From NCBI RefSeq assembly GCF_014644455.1, contig NZ_BMKS01000001.1:1-64000 (forward strand): a DNA stretch of 64,000 bases, given 5' to 3'. The translations under genes were made by a program, and so were the position numbers. The notes beneath the pieces are model-generated. The model had not been told where the DNA came from and did no database searches. It saw only the letters and a program-made list of their open reading frames with translations. The stretch is from Caldovatus sediminis (GTDB lineage Bacteria; Pseudomonadota; Alphaproteobacteria; Acetobacterales; Acetobacteraceae). Of this stretch, positions 36,651-44,873 are shown one piece after another (position 1 is the stretch's first letter; each line of letters opens with the position of its first letter).

Positions 36651-36676
36651 ACCATAAGGTTTTTTAACCACTTGGT
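36650..36676 (+). promoter_or_regulatory. double ArsR-type operator
   Basis: Two adjacent palindromes: AACC-ATAA-GGTT (36650-36661) and ACCA-CT-TGGT (36667-36676). The first follows the -10 element and the second overlaps the start codon. This is the expected layout for autorepression by the encoded ArsR protein. The first site also contains TTAACCAT, a CtrA-like half-site, which I think is coincidental. Confidence 0.55.
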
Positions 36677-37037
36677 ATATAACTTGGTCCCGGCCGATCG
36701 CCTCAGCCGCACCTTCGCAGCCCTCGCCGACCCGACGCGGCGCGCCATCCTCGCCCGCCTCGCCCAGGGCGAGACCTCGGTCACCGAACTGGCCGAGCCA
36801 TTCGCGATGAGCCTGCCGGCCGTCTCCAAGCACCTGAAGGTGCTGGAGCGCGCTGGTCTGATCACGCGCGGCCGCGCGGCGCAGTGGCGCCCCTGCCGCC
36901 TGAATGCCGCACCGCTCAAGGAAGCGGCGGAATGGGTCGAGCACTACCGCCGCTTCTGGGACGAGAGCCTGGACCGCCTCGACACCTATCTGCAACGCCT
37001 GCAAGCGGGGAAGAAGGACGATGGGGAACCGCGGTAA
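36672..37037 (+). CDS. ArsR-family transcriptional repressor
   Basis: A 121-residue winged-helix regulator: TFAALADPTRRAILARLA, then VTELAEPFAMSLPAVSKHLKVLERAGLITR. It lacks the metal-binding cysteine motif of true arsenic sensors and belongs to the group that pairs with SRPBCC genes. I use the TTG at 36672 because it encodes LVYN in the position where relatives start MVxY within an operator; a TTG at 36684 is the alternative. The end overlaps the next gene by 17 bp. Confidence 0.85.
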   Translation: MVYNLVPADRLSRTFAALADPTRRAILARLAQGETSVTELAEPFAMSLPAVSKHLKVLERAGLITRGRAAQWRPCRLNAAPLKEAAEWVEHYRRFWDESLDRLDTYLQRLQAGKKDDGEPR

Positions 37038-37965
37038 CAGCGACGCCGCCGCGGCGGCGGCGGGGGAGTTCGCCGTCAGCCGCACCTTCGACGCGCCGCG
37101 CGAGCAGGTGTTCGCGGCGTGGACGGAGTGCGCGCACCTGATGCGGTGGTGGGGGCCGAAGGGCTGCACCATGCTGTCCTGCAGGAACGACCTCCGCCCC
37201 GGCGGTACCTTCCACTACGGCATGCGCATGCCCAACAACGGCCCGACGCTGTGGGGCAAGTGGGTGCATCGCGAGATCGTCCGGCCGGAACGCCTTGTCT
37301 TCCTCGCCTCCTTCGCCGACGAGGCCGGCAACACGGTCCGCAACCCGTGGAGCGCCGAGTGGCCGCTGGAGACGCTCTCGATCGCGACCTTCGCCGAGCA
37401 GGACGGGCGGACGACGATCACGCTGCGCGCCGTGCCGCACGAAGCGACGGAGGCGGAGCGGAAGACCTTCGAAGCCGCGCATGCGTCCCTGCGGCAGGGC
37501 TGGAGCGGGACCTTCGACCGGTTCGCGGACCATCTGGAGGGGAGCGGAAGCATGAAGTCCCAGGCGGTGATCCCCTATCTGACCGTCCGCGGCGCCGCCG
37601 AGGCGATCGCCTTCTACGCGAAGGCGTTCGGCGCGGTCGAGCAGATGCGCCTGCCGGCGCAGGACGGCAAGCGCCTGATGCACGCGGCGCTGAGCATCAG
37701 CGGCGGCAGCCTGTTCCTGAGCGACGAGTTCCCGGAACAGTGCGGCGTCTCCGCGCCCGTCAACGGGCAGCAGCCGCCGGTCGGGGTCGTGCTCGACCTG
37801 GCTTCGCCGGCCGAGGTGGACGCCACCTACCGCCGCGCCATCGAAGCCGGCGCGACGAGCGTGATGGAGCCGTCGGACCAATTCTGGGGCGCGCGTTTCG
37901 CGGCGCTCGTCGATCCCTTCGGCCACCGCTGGATGCTCAACGCGGCGCCGGAAAAGGCGGCCTGA
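37021..37965 (+). CDS. SRPBCC (AHSA1) - VOC fusion protein
   Basis: A 314-residue fusion of two domains usually encoded separately. Residues 14-175 are an AHSA1/SRPBCC lipid-binding-type fold (VSRTFDAPREQVFAAWT, MRWWGPKG). Residues 178-314 are a PhnB-like VOC/glyoxalase domain (QAVIPYLTVRGAAEAIAFYAKAFGA, DPFGHRWMLN). The join carries a Shine-Dalgarno (GGAGGGGAG, 37536-37544) seven bases before an in-frame ATG at 37552, so a 137-residue VOC protein may also be made alone. The gene overlaps arsR and is probably controlled by it. Function unknown. Confidence 0.85.
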   Translation: MGNRGNSDAAAAAAGEFAVSRTFDAPREQVFAAWTECAHLMRWWGPKGCTMLSCRNDLRPGGTFHYGMRMPNNGPTLWGKWVHREIVRPERLVFLASFADEAGNTVRNPWSAEWPLETLSIATFAEQDGRTTITLRAVPHEATEAERKTFEAAHASLRQGWSGTFDRFADHLEGSGSMKSQAVIPYLTVRGAAEAIAFYAKAFGAVEQMRLPAQDGKRLMHAALSISGGSLFLSDEFPEQCGVSAPVNGQQPPVGVVLDLASPAEVDATYRRAIEAGATSVMEPSDQFWGARFAALVDPFGHRWMLNAAPEKAA

Positions 37966-38047
37966 TACGCGGCCAGCCGATCCGCCGGCGGGCGGGCCGA
38001 CGGCGGCACGCCCGACCTCGCGACACACAAGCGGACGAGTCTGCCCC

Positions 38048-38986
38048 ATGACGACAGCAAACCCCGCCTCCGCGGGATCCGGCGCCATCGACCGCGACCT
38101 GGTCCTCACCCGCGAGTTCGACGCACCGCGCGAGGTCGTCTTCCGGGCGTGGACCGATTCCGTGCGGCTGGCGCAGTGGTGGGGCCCGCATGGCTTCAGC
38201 AATCCGGTCTGCGAGCTGGATCCGCGGCCTGCCGGCGCGATCCGCATCCACATGCGCGGGCCGGACGGCAGCACCCACCCGCACCGCGGCCTCGTCCGCG
38301 AGATCTTGGAGCCGGAGCGGCTGGTCCTCACCATGGCCCTGGAGGACGAGGCGGGCCGGACCATCCTCGAAGTGCTGACGCGCGTCACCCTCGCCGAGGC
38401 GAAGGGCGGCGGGCGCACGCGGCTGACGCTGCAGGCGAGCGTCATCCGCGCCGCGCCCGGCGCGGAACCGTATCTGCGGGGGATGGCGCAGGGCTGGAAC
38501 GAGAGCCTGCAACGCCTCGCCACGACGGCAGCGACGGGTCGCGCGGCCGAGGAGCCGAGCCTGGTCCTGGTGCGCCGCTTCCGGGCGAGCCCGGCGCTGG
38601 TCTACCGCGCCTGGACGCGGCCGGAGATGCTCGCGCAGTGGTGGGGTCCGCACCACACCCGCGTCGAGCGCGCGGAACTCGATCCGCGCGTCGGCGGGCG
38701 CTTCCGCGTGGTGCTGGTCGAGGCCGGCAGCGGCCAGCGGCACGAGGTCTCCGGCACCTACGCCGAGGTCGAGCCGGAGCGGCGGCTGGTCTTCAGCTGG
38801 GCTTGGGCCAGCACGCCGGAGCGGGTCTCGCGCGTGACCGTCACCTTCCGGCCGGTGGTGGACGGCACCGAGATCACGCTGCTCCACGACCGCTTCGCCG
38901 ACGCCGACACCGCGACCCGCCACCGCCGCGGATGGACGGAATCGCTCGAGCGGCTGGCGGCGCGCGTCGCCGTCGGCGACGCCTGA
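38048..38986 (+). CDS. tandem SRPBCC (AHSA1) protein
   Basis: A 312-residue protein made of two AHSA1/SRPBCC domains: residues 17-158 (TREFDAPREVVFRAWTDSVRLAQWWGPHG) and 175-305 (VRRFRASPALVYRAWTRPEMLAQWWGPHH), shown here as family signatures at those positions. The repeats differ, so the duplication is old. It lies 82 bp after the fusion gene in the ArsR cassette. The fold binds hydrophobic ligands; no catalytic residues can be assigned. Confidence 0.85.
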   Translation: MTTANPASAGSGAIDRDLVLTREFDAPREVVFRAWTDSVRLAQWWGPHGFSNPVCELDPRPAGAIRIHMRGPDGSTHPHRGLVREILEPERLVLTMALEDEAGRTILEVLTRVTLAEAKGGGRTRLTLQASVIRAAPGAEPYLRGMAQGWNESLQRLATTAATGRAAEEPSLVLVRRFRASPALVYRAWTRPEMLAQWWGPHHTRVERAELDPRVGGRFRVVLVEAGSGQRHEVSGTYAEVEPERRLVFSWAWASTPERVSRVTVTFRPVVDGTEITLLHDRFADADTATRHRRGWTESLERLAARVAVGDA

Positions 38987-39015
38987 CGCAACCATCGCAC
39001 CGGGGAGAAGACGCG

Positions 39016-39501
39016 ATGATGGCCGAACCGCAAGCCGAGCACCGCTGGCTCCGGCAGCTCGTCGGCGCGTGGCGCTACGAGGTCGAGTGCACCATGGGGC
39101 CCGGACAGCCGATGTCGAAATCGTCGGGGACGGAAACCGTGCGCACGCTCGGCGGCCTCTGGGTGGTGGCGGAAGGCCGGGGCGAGATGCCCGGCGGCGG
39201 CCCGGCGACGATGCTGCTGACGCTCGGCTTCGATCCGCGGCGGGGGCGGTTCGTCGGCAGCTGGGCCGGCTCCATGATGACGCATCTCTGGGTGTATGAC
39301 GGCGCGCTGGATGCGGCCGGGAAGGTGCTGACGCTCGACACCGAGGGCCCCGACTTCACCGCGGAGGGCAAGCACGCGAGGTACCAGGACGTCATCATCC
39401 TCGAGGACGACGACCATCGCCTGCTGACCGGCCGCCGGCTCGGCGATGACGGGCGCTGGCACGTGCTGATGACGGCCCGCTATCACCGGGCCAAAGGGTA
39501 G
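39016..39501 (+). CDS. DUF1579-family protein
   Basis: A 161-residue lipocalin-like protein of the DUF1579 type: WLRQLVGAWRYEVEC at the start, GTETVRTLGGLWVVAEG, and LTLGFDPRRGRFVGSWAGSM. These proteins accompany SRPBCC and VOC genes in many ArsR cassettes. No enzymatic function is established. The ATG at 39016 follows GGGGAGAAG. Likely the last intact gene of the cassette. Confidence 0.8.
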   Translation: MMAEPQAEHRWLRQLVGAWRYEVECTMGPGQPMSKSSGTETVRTLGGLWVVAEGRGEMPGGGPATMLLTLGFDPRRGRFVGSWAGSMMTHLWVYDGALDAAGKVLTLDTEGPDFTAEGKHARYQDVIILEDDDHRLLTGRRLGDDGRWHVLMTARYHRAKG

Positions 39502-39635
39502 GCCACCGGCTGGTCCCGCTCGCGGCGCGCGCGGCCGCCCGGCGGGCTGCGCGGCCGGCGCGCAGGATCTTCCCGCCAGGGGCGCGCCGCCGCGGCGCGA
39601 CCCGGTCTTCCGCCTCGCCCCCGGACCAAGCCGAT

Positions 39636-39652
39636 CATGCCGCGGCGGCATG
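39636..39652. repeat. 17-bp perfect palindrome in the gap before mtnP
   Basis: CATGCCGC-G-GCGGCATG, 8-bp arms around one base, lies 134 bp after the DUF1579 stop codon. It could be a transcription terminator stem for the cassette or an operator. No U-run follows on either strand. Confidence 0.3.
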
Positions 39653-39734
39653 ACCCCGGAGGGGCCGCGCCCGCCCGATCCGGCCGATCGCCGGCTGCCG
39701 CGGCTGCGGGACCGTGGCAGGCGCAGTCGGGGAG

Positions 39735-39919
39735 GCGGAGGCAACCTCTTCCCGCGCACCGCGCGGCGCGGCCGTGGACGCCGCCCGCGCCGCCGTGCCG
39801 CCGCCGGAGAACATGACGGCGGCCCGCCGGGGCTTCGCGCAGCCCGCCATCCGCATTACTAGGCGGCCTTCCTGCTCGGTCCCGACGGCACCCGGGTCGA
39901 GGCGGTCTGCCACCGCGCC
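39735..39919 (+). pseudogene. decayed VOC-family gene fragment
   Basis: The plus strand keeps the C-terminal signature of a VOC/glyoxalase protein in two frames. One frame reads PRGAAVDAARAAV (about 39758-39795). Another reads AAGEHDGGPPGLRAARHPHY, a TAG at 39860-39862 where relatives have Tyr, then AAFLLGPDGTRVEAVCHR, ending at 39916. Relatives read DGAPGLR-HYHP-YY-AFV-DPDG--IEAVCH across this region. A frameshift and a stop make it non-functional; the N-terminal half is not recognisable. It sits just after the ArsR/SRPBCC cassette, which already carries a VOC domain. Confidence 0.6.
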
Positions 39920-39998
39920 TCGGCGCCGGGCGCCCGGACACGACCGCCAGGATCGCCAGGCCCCTGCCCCACCATCCGCGCCGCGGAGCCCGCCGCCC

Positions 39999-40907
39999 AT
40001 GGACCAGACCAGCCCCCGCATCGAACCCGTGATCGGCCTGATCGGCGGCTCCGGCCTCTACGACATCGACGGGCTGGAGGAGCGGGAATGGCGCCGCGTC
40101 GAGACGGGGTGGGGCGATCCCTCCGACGCGCTGCTGTTCGGGCGGCTCGCCGGCGTGCGCTGCGTGTTCCTGCCGCGCCACGGGCGGGGGCACCCGACGC
40201 CGCCCTCGGCGCTCAACTACCGCGCCAACATCGCCGCGCTGAAGCGCGCCGGCTGCACGGAGGTGATCTCGCTCTCCGCCGTCGGCTCGCTGCGCGAGGA
40301 GCTGCCGCCCGGGCACTTCGTGATCGTGGACCAGTTCATCGACCGCACCTTCGCGCGCGAGAAGAGCTTCTTCGGCCCCGGCTGCGTCGCGCATGTCTCG
40401 ATGGCGCACCCGGTCTGCGCCCGCCTCGGCGACGCGCTGGAGAGCGCGGCGCGGGGGCTCGGCCTGCCGGCGACGCGCGGCGGCACCTACCTCGTGATGG
40501 AGGGGCCGCAGTTCAGCACCAGGGCGGAGAGCGAGCTCTACCGCTCCTGGCGCTGCGACGTCATCGGCATGACCAACATGCCGGAGGCCAAGCTCGCCCG
40601 CGAGGCGGAGCTCTGCTACGCGACGGTGGCGATGGTGACGGACTTCGACTGCTGGCACCCGGAGCACGACGCGGTGACGGTGGAGCAGGTGGTGAAGGTG
40701 CTGTCCGCCAACGCCGACAAGGCGCGCGCGCTGGTCCGCGCGGTGGTGCCGATGCTCGGCGCGGCGCCGCGCGGCCCCTGCCCGCAGGGCTGCGACCGGG
40801 CGCTGGAGAGCGCCATCGTCACCGCGCCGGAGAAGCGCGATCCGGCGCTGCTCGCGAAGCTCGACGCCGTCGCCGGGCGGGTGTTCGGGGGAGCAGGCGG
40901 CGGCTGA
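39999..40907 (+). CDS. mtnP: S-methyl-5'-thioadenosine phosphorylase
   Basis: A 302-residue purine-nucleoside phosphorylase of the MTAP type that recycles methylthioadenosine from polyamine synthesis into the methionine salvage pathway. It shows IGGSGLYDID, the phosphate-binding FLPRHGRGHPTPPS, and the substrate site GPQFSTRAESELYRSW with DVIGMTNMPEAKLAREAE and TDFDCW. The start at 39999 gives a protein beginning at the first strand. The upstream in-frame extension covers the VOC remnant and is not coding. Confidence 0.95.
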   Translation: MDQTSPRIEPVIGLIGGSGLYDIDGLEEREWRRVETGWGDPSDALLFGRLAGVRCVFLPRHGRGHPTPPSALNYRANIAALKRAGCTEVISLSAVGSLREELPPGHFVIVDQFIDRTFAREKSFFGPGCVAHVSMAHPVCARLGDALESAARGLGLPATRGGTYLVMEGPQFSTRAESELYRSWRCDVIGMTNMPEAKLAREAELCYATVAMVTDFDCWHPEHDAVTVEQVVKVLSANADKARALVRAVVPMLGAAPRGPCPQGCDRALESAIVTAPEKRDPALLAKLDAVAGRVFGGAGGG

Positions 40908-41107
40908 CACGGCGCCGCGGCGGGCCGGCCGGCGCGCCCGGCTCCGGGTTCCGCTGGCCGCCGGGACCGCGGACGGGATCTCGGCTTGCGGCGTCCTCGC
41001 CTCGCCTCTCCTCCGGAGCGAGCCCGAGCAAGGCGGCCGGAGGCCGGCCGTTCCCGGCGGCCGCTGGCGTTCCGCCGCCGCGGCGCCTATGCAGCCCTCG
41101 CCCGCCG

Positions 41108-41785
41108 ATGACCGTCCCGCCGCCGTCGCCGCCCGTCCCGTCCCAGCGCCGCGCCGCCTGGCTGAACAGCCTGCTCGTGGACCACGCGCTGCTGCGCATC
41201 TCCTGGCGCAACTGGGGCGTGGTGGAGGGCGGACGCCTGTACCGCTCCAACCATCCCCTGCCCTGGCAGCTCCGCCAGGCGGCGCGGCGCTTCGGGCTGC
41301 GCACGGTGATCAACCTGCGCGGAGAGCGCGCGGAGTGCGGCTCCGACCGGCTCGGGCGCTGGGAGGCGGCGGCGCTCGGCCTCGCGCATTTCGACGCGCC
41401 GTTCGAGAGCCGCGGCGCCCCGCACCGCGAGCGCGTTCTGCGGCTCGCGGAGATCTACCGGACGATGGCGGAGCCGGCGCTGATCCACTGCAAGTCGGGC
41501 GCCGACCGCACCGGCCTCGCGGCGGGGATCTGGCTGCTCCTGCAGGGCCGGCCGGTGGAAGCGGCGATGGCGCAGCTCTCGCTGCGCTTCGGCCATGTCC
41601 GGCAGAGCCGGACCGGCGTGCTCGATGCGTTCTTCGCGCTCTACGCCGCGCACCTGCGCGAGCGCGGGCCGAAGCCGTTCCTCGACTGGGTGCGCGAGGA
41701 CTACGACGAGGAGGCGCTGCGCCGCGCCCACGCCTCGCGCGCGTGGGCGGACCGGCTGGTGGACGGCGTGCTGCGGCGCGAGTGA
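41108..41785 (+). CDS. tyrosine phosphatase-like protein
   Basis: A 225-residue protein of the dual-specificity/DUF-type tyrosine phosphatases. The P-loop IHCKSGADRTGLAAGIW has Cys and Arg in C-x5-R spacing. The preceding region GRLYRSNHPLPWQLRQAARRFGLRTVINLRGER is typical of the bacterial family. The general-acid Asp may be in AHFDAPF. Cytoplasmic; substrate unknown. Confidence 0.85.
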   Translation: MTVPPPSPPVPSQRRAAWLNSLLVDHALLRISWRNWGVVEGGRLYRSNHPLPWQLRQAARRFGLRTVINLRGERAECGSDRLGRWEAAALGLAHFDAPFESRGAPHRERVLRLAEIYRTMAEPALIHCKSGADRTGLAAGIWLLLQGRPVEAAMAQLSLRFGHVRQSRTGVLDAFFALYAAHLRERGPKPFLDWVREDYDEEALRRAHASRAWADRLVDGVLRRE

Positions 41786-41864
41786 CGGCGATGGCGCGGC
41801 CGGGCGCGCCGCACGCCGAGGTTGCGCGATCGGGGGCGGCGGGTAACATTCCTCCCCCGCAGTA

Positions 41865-42284
41865 ATGGATCCGGGCCGCCGAATGCCGCTTCGCCGCACC
41901 TTCCCCGTGCTCGTCCTCGCCGCGGGGGGCCTCGCCGGCGCGGGCTGCGCGCAGCCGCAACCGCAGCAGGTCGTCGTCGCCCCGCCGGCAACCCGGCAGG
42001 TCGTGGCGCCGGCCTGCGACACGCGGTTCCGGGTGGTCAACCGCTCGACGATGACGGTGCGGAACCTGCAGTTCAGCCACTCCAGCCTGAGCGGCTGGGG
42101 AGCCGATCAGCTCGGGGCGAGCATGCTGCCGCCCGGTCAGGCCATGCTTTTCCGGGCTGCGAACACCGGCAACTACGATTTCCGCGCCACCTGGGTGAAC
42201 GGCCACACGGCCGAGCGCTACGGCGTCAACGTCTGCGCCCTGCGCAACGTGATCATCACCAACTCGGGGATCGCGGTGGACTGA
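41865..42284 (+). CDS. small lipoprotein, unknown function
   Basis: A 139-residue exported protein with a lipobox (FPVLVLAAGGLAGAGC), so Cys27 (from the ATG at 41865) would be lipidated. The mature part has a Gln/Pro linker, then a domain with CDTRFRVVNRSTMTVRNLQFS and RYGVNVCALRNVIITN. Two cysteines could form a disulfide in the periplasm. The ATG at 41883 is an alternative start. No known family name. Confidence 0.65.
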   Translation: MDPGRRMPLRRTFPVLVLAAGGLAGAGCAQPQPQQVVVAPPATRQVVAPACDTRFRVVNRSTMTVRNLQFSHSSLSGWGADQLGASMLPPGQAMLFRAANTGNYDFRATWVNGHTAERYGVNVCALRNVIITNSGIAVD

Positions 42285-42443
42285 CGCCGCTGGCGGCCGG
42301 TGCCGACCCATCGGCCGCCCCCTCGCAGGCCGGCGCAAACCTCCGGTCCGCCAGGCTTCGCCGCATCGGTGGCGGGCCGCGCGGGGCACGGCATCGCTTG
42401 CCGGGTGATGTCGCCAGCATTGCGGCGCCGGGCGCGGCGAAGG

Positions 42444-43673
42444 CTACGCCGCGCGCGCCCCGGCAGCGCGCGGCAGCACGGCGCGCAGCGCCGCGACCAG
42501 CTCCGCCATCATCGCGTCCGTGTGCAGCGGCGTGGCGCAGAGGCGCAGCCGCTCCTCGCCGCGCGGCACGGTCGGGTAGTTGATCGGCGTGGCGTAGACG
42601 GCGTGCTCGGCGAGCAGGCGGCGCGCCACCTCGCGGCAGAGCGCCGCCTCGCCGATCCGGAGCGGGACGATGTGGCTCGCGCTCGGCATCCGCGGCAGGC
42701 CGGCGGCGTCGAGCGCCGCCTTCAGCGCCGCCGCGCGCTCGGCGAGCCGCGCGCGCGGCGCGGGATCGGCGCGCAGCAGCCGCACGCTCGCCAGCGCGGC
42801 GGCGACGACGTGCGGCGGCAGGGCGGTGGTGAAGATCAGCCCGCCGGCGGTGGAGCGGATGTAGTCCACCAGCGCCGCGTCGCCCGCGACGTAGCCGCCG
42901 TGCACGCCGAAGGCCTTGGCGAGCGTGCCCTCGATGACGTCCACGCGGTGCGCGACGCCGTCGCGCTCCGTGATCCCGCCGCCCGTGGCGCCGTAGAGGC
43001 CGACGGCGTGCACCTCGTCGCAGTAGGTGATCGCGCCGTGGCGCTCGGCGAGGTCGCAGATCGCGCCGATCGGGGCGATGTCGCCGTCCATCGAGTAGAC
43101 GCTCTCGAAGGCGATCAGCTTCGGCGCCTCCGCCGGCGCGGCGCGCAGCTTGGCCTCGAGGTCGGCGAGGTCGTTGTGCCGCCAGATGTGCCGCGCCGCG
43201 GGGGCGCCGCGCATGCCGGCGATCATGCTGTTGTGGTTCTTGGCGTCGGAGAAGACGTGGAAGCCGGGCAGCGCCGAGAGCAGCGCCGAGAGCGCCGCCT
43301 GGTTCGCCACGTAGCCGCTGCCGAACAGCAGCGCCGCCTCCTTGCCGTGCAGCGCGGCCAGTTCGGCCTCCAACGCCGCGTGCAGCGGCGAGGTGCCGGA
43401 GATGTTGCGCGTGCCCCCCGCCCCGGCGCCGTGCGCGCGCAGCGCCGCCTCCGCCGCCGCCAGCACCGCGGGGTGGGTGCCCATGCCGAGGTAGTCGTTG
43501 GAGGACCAGACCGTGACCTCGCGCGGCGCCTCGCCGCCCGGCGGATGCCAACGGTAGCGCGGGAAGCGCCCGGCGATCCTCTCCAGGCGCGCGAATTCGC
43601 GGTAGCGGCCCTCGCGGCGCAGCCCGTCGAGGCTGTCGCGGGCGTGGGCGAGGAGCGTGGTGCGGGTGTCCAT
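42444..43673 (-). CDS. hemA: 5-aminolevulinate synthase
   Basis: A 409-residue PLP enzyme that condenses glycine with succinyl-CoA, the first haem step in alphaproteobacteria (C4 pathway). Features: [42 protein letters not shown], and the PLP lysine in [16 protein letters not shown]. The ATG at 43673 matches the family start; a longer frame to 43745 is not conserved. No other haem gene is adjacent; hemF lies 20 kb to the left. Confidence 0.96.
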   Translation of the reverse strand: MDTRTTLLAHARDSLDGLRREGRYREFARLERIAGRFPRYRWHPPGGEAPREVTVWSSNDYLGMGTHPAVLAAAEAALRAHGAGAGGTRNISGTSPLHAALEAELAALHGKEAALLFGSGYVANQAALSALLSALPGFHVFSDAKNHNSMIAGMRGAPAARHIWRHNDLADLEAKLRAAPAEAPKLIAFESVYSMDGDIAPIGAICDLAERHGAITYCDEVHAVGLYGATGGGITERDGVAHRVDVIEGTLAKAFGVHGGYVAGDAALVDYIRSTAGGLIFTTALPPHVVAAALASVRLLRADPAPRARLAERAAALKAALDAAGLPRMPSASHIVPLRIGEAALCREVARRLLAEHAVYATPINYPTVPRGEERLRLCATPLHTDAMMAELVAALRAVLPRAAGARAA

Positions 43674-43884
43674 GGCGCGCGGCGACAAGAGCGCCGCGGC
43701 TAATGGCACACGAGGGGTCCGCGATCCAGTGGCGCCGCCGTCCATGGCCGCATTCGGACACCCTCCGGTCGGCGATCGCGTTGACCTGGATCAAGCCGCG
43801 CGGCGGGTTCCCGGTCCGGGACGCCGCCCCTTGCGCTCCCGCGCCCGGGCGTGATTTCACGCACGGGGCGGAAGGCAGGGGACG

Positions 43885-44838
43885 ATGGAGGACGCCGCCG
43901 CGGTCGCCGCCGCGCTCCGGCGCGTGACGGCGGTGACGGTCACGCACGACAGCGCCGCGGTGATCGGCGGCTTCCTCGCCGCCTGCCCGGACGGGCTGCG
44001 CGTGGTCGTGGTGGACAATGCCAGCGCCGACGGCACGGCGGAGGCGGTGGCCGCCTCCGGCCGGGACGCGGTGCGGCTGCTGCGCGCCCCGGCGAACCGC
44101 GGCTTCGGCGCCGGCTGCAATCTCGGCCTCGACGCCGTCGAGACGGAGTTCGCCCTGCTCGCCAATCCCGACGTGCGGCTCTCGGCGCCGGCGATCGCCG
44201 CCCTCGTCGCGGCGGCGGACCGCTTCCCGGAGGCCGCGATCCTCGCCCCCGCGCTGCGCACGGCCCCCGATGCGGCGCATCCCGGGGGCCGGCCGGTGCG
44301 CTCCTGGAACGCCGCGCCGCACCGCCGGCCCCTGCTGCCCCGGCGGCGCGACGCCGAGCCCTGGCCGGAGGGGCCGATCTGCGCCGGCTACGTCTCCGGC
44401 GCGGCGATGCTGCTCCGGCGCGCCGACGCCGCCGCCTGGCTGCGCTTCGACGAGGGGTTCTTCCTCTACTACGAGGACGACGACCTCTGCGCGCAGGCGG
44501 CGGCGCGCGGGCGGAGCGTGGTGCTGGTGCCCGGGGCGGCGGTGGTGCATGCGGGCGGGCGTTCCTCCAGGCCCTCCGCGCGCCTCGCCTGGCGCAAGGC
44601 GTTCCACATGGCGCGCTCGCGCCTGCGCTTCACGGCGAAGCATGCCGGCGCGGCGGCGGCGCGGGCGGAGGCGCTGCGGCGGCTCGGGCGGCACGCGGGC
44701 AAGGCGCTGGGGCACGCGGCGACCGCGCAGGGCGGCAAGCTGCTCGCCGACCTCGCGGGCGGCGCGGCGACGCTCGCCTGGATCGCGGGGCTGGGGCGCG
44801 GCGGCGGACCATGCCGGCCCCGGCGCTGGGGCGAGTGA
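43885..44838 (+). CDS. family 2 glycosyltransferase
   Basis: A 317-residue GT2 enzyme with the GT-A fold: VTVTHDSAAVIGGFLAA, VVVDNASADGTAEAV, NRGFGAGCNLGLD (rhamnosyltransferase-like), the DxD-type LLANPDVRLS and the acceptor region FFLYYEDDDLCAQA. It transfers a sugar from a nucleotide donor; sugar unknown. Basic and Ala-rich C-terminus without clear membrane helices. It precedes the phosphoesterase by 35 bp, possibly one transcript. Confidence 0.87.
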   Translation: MEDAAAVAAALRRVTAVTVTHDSAAVIGGFLAACPDGLRVVVVDNASADGTAEAVAASGRDAVRLLRAPANRGFGAGCNLGLDAVETEFALLANPDVRLSAPAIAALVAAADRFPEAAILAPALRTAPDAAHPGGRPVRSWNAAPHRRPLLPRRRDAEPWPEGPICAGYVSGAAMLLRRADAAAWLRFDEGFFLYYEDDDLCAQAAARGRSVVLVPGAAVVHAGGRSSRPSARLAWRKAFHMARSRLRFTAKHAGAAAARAEALRRLGRHAGKALGHAATAQGGKLLADLAGGAATLAWIAGLGRGGGPCRPRRWGE

Positions 44839-44873
44839 GCGGGGCGAGCAAAAGGGACAAGGGCCAGGCGAGG

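Noticed and set aside
36649-36670. TTAACCAT, the core of the Caulobacter CtrA box
   Set aside because: It lies within an AACC-ATAA-GGTT palindrome immediately upstream of an arsR gene, which explains it better; no second CtrA half-site at the usual spacing.
34983-36671. A 684-codon frame ending in the ArsR gene
   Set aside because: The part before 36672 is compositionally random, crosses the divergent MBL-fold gene antisense and has no recognisable domain; only the ArsR part is real.
39635-40021. A 128-residue minus-strand frame before mtnP
   Set aside because: No motif or ribosome site, and it lies antisense to the VOC remnant and the mtnP start.
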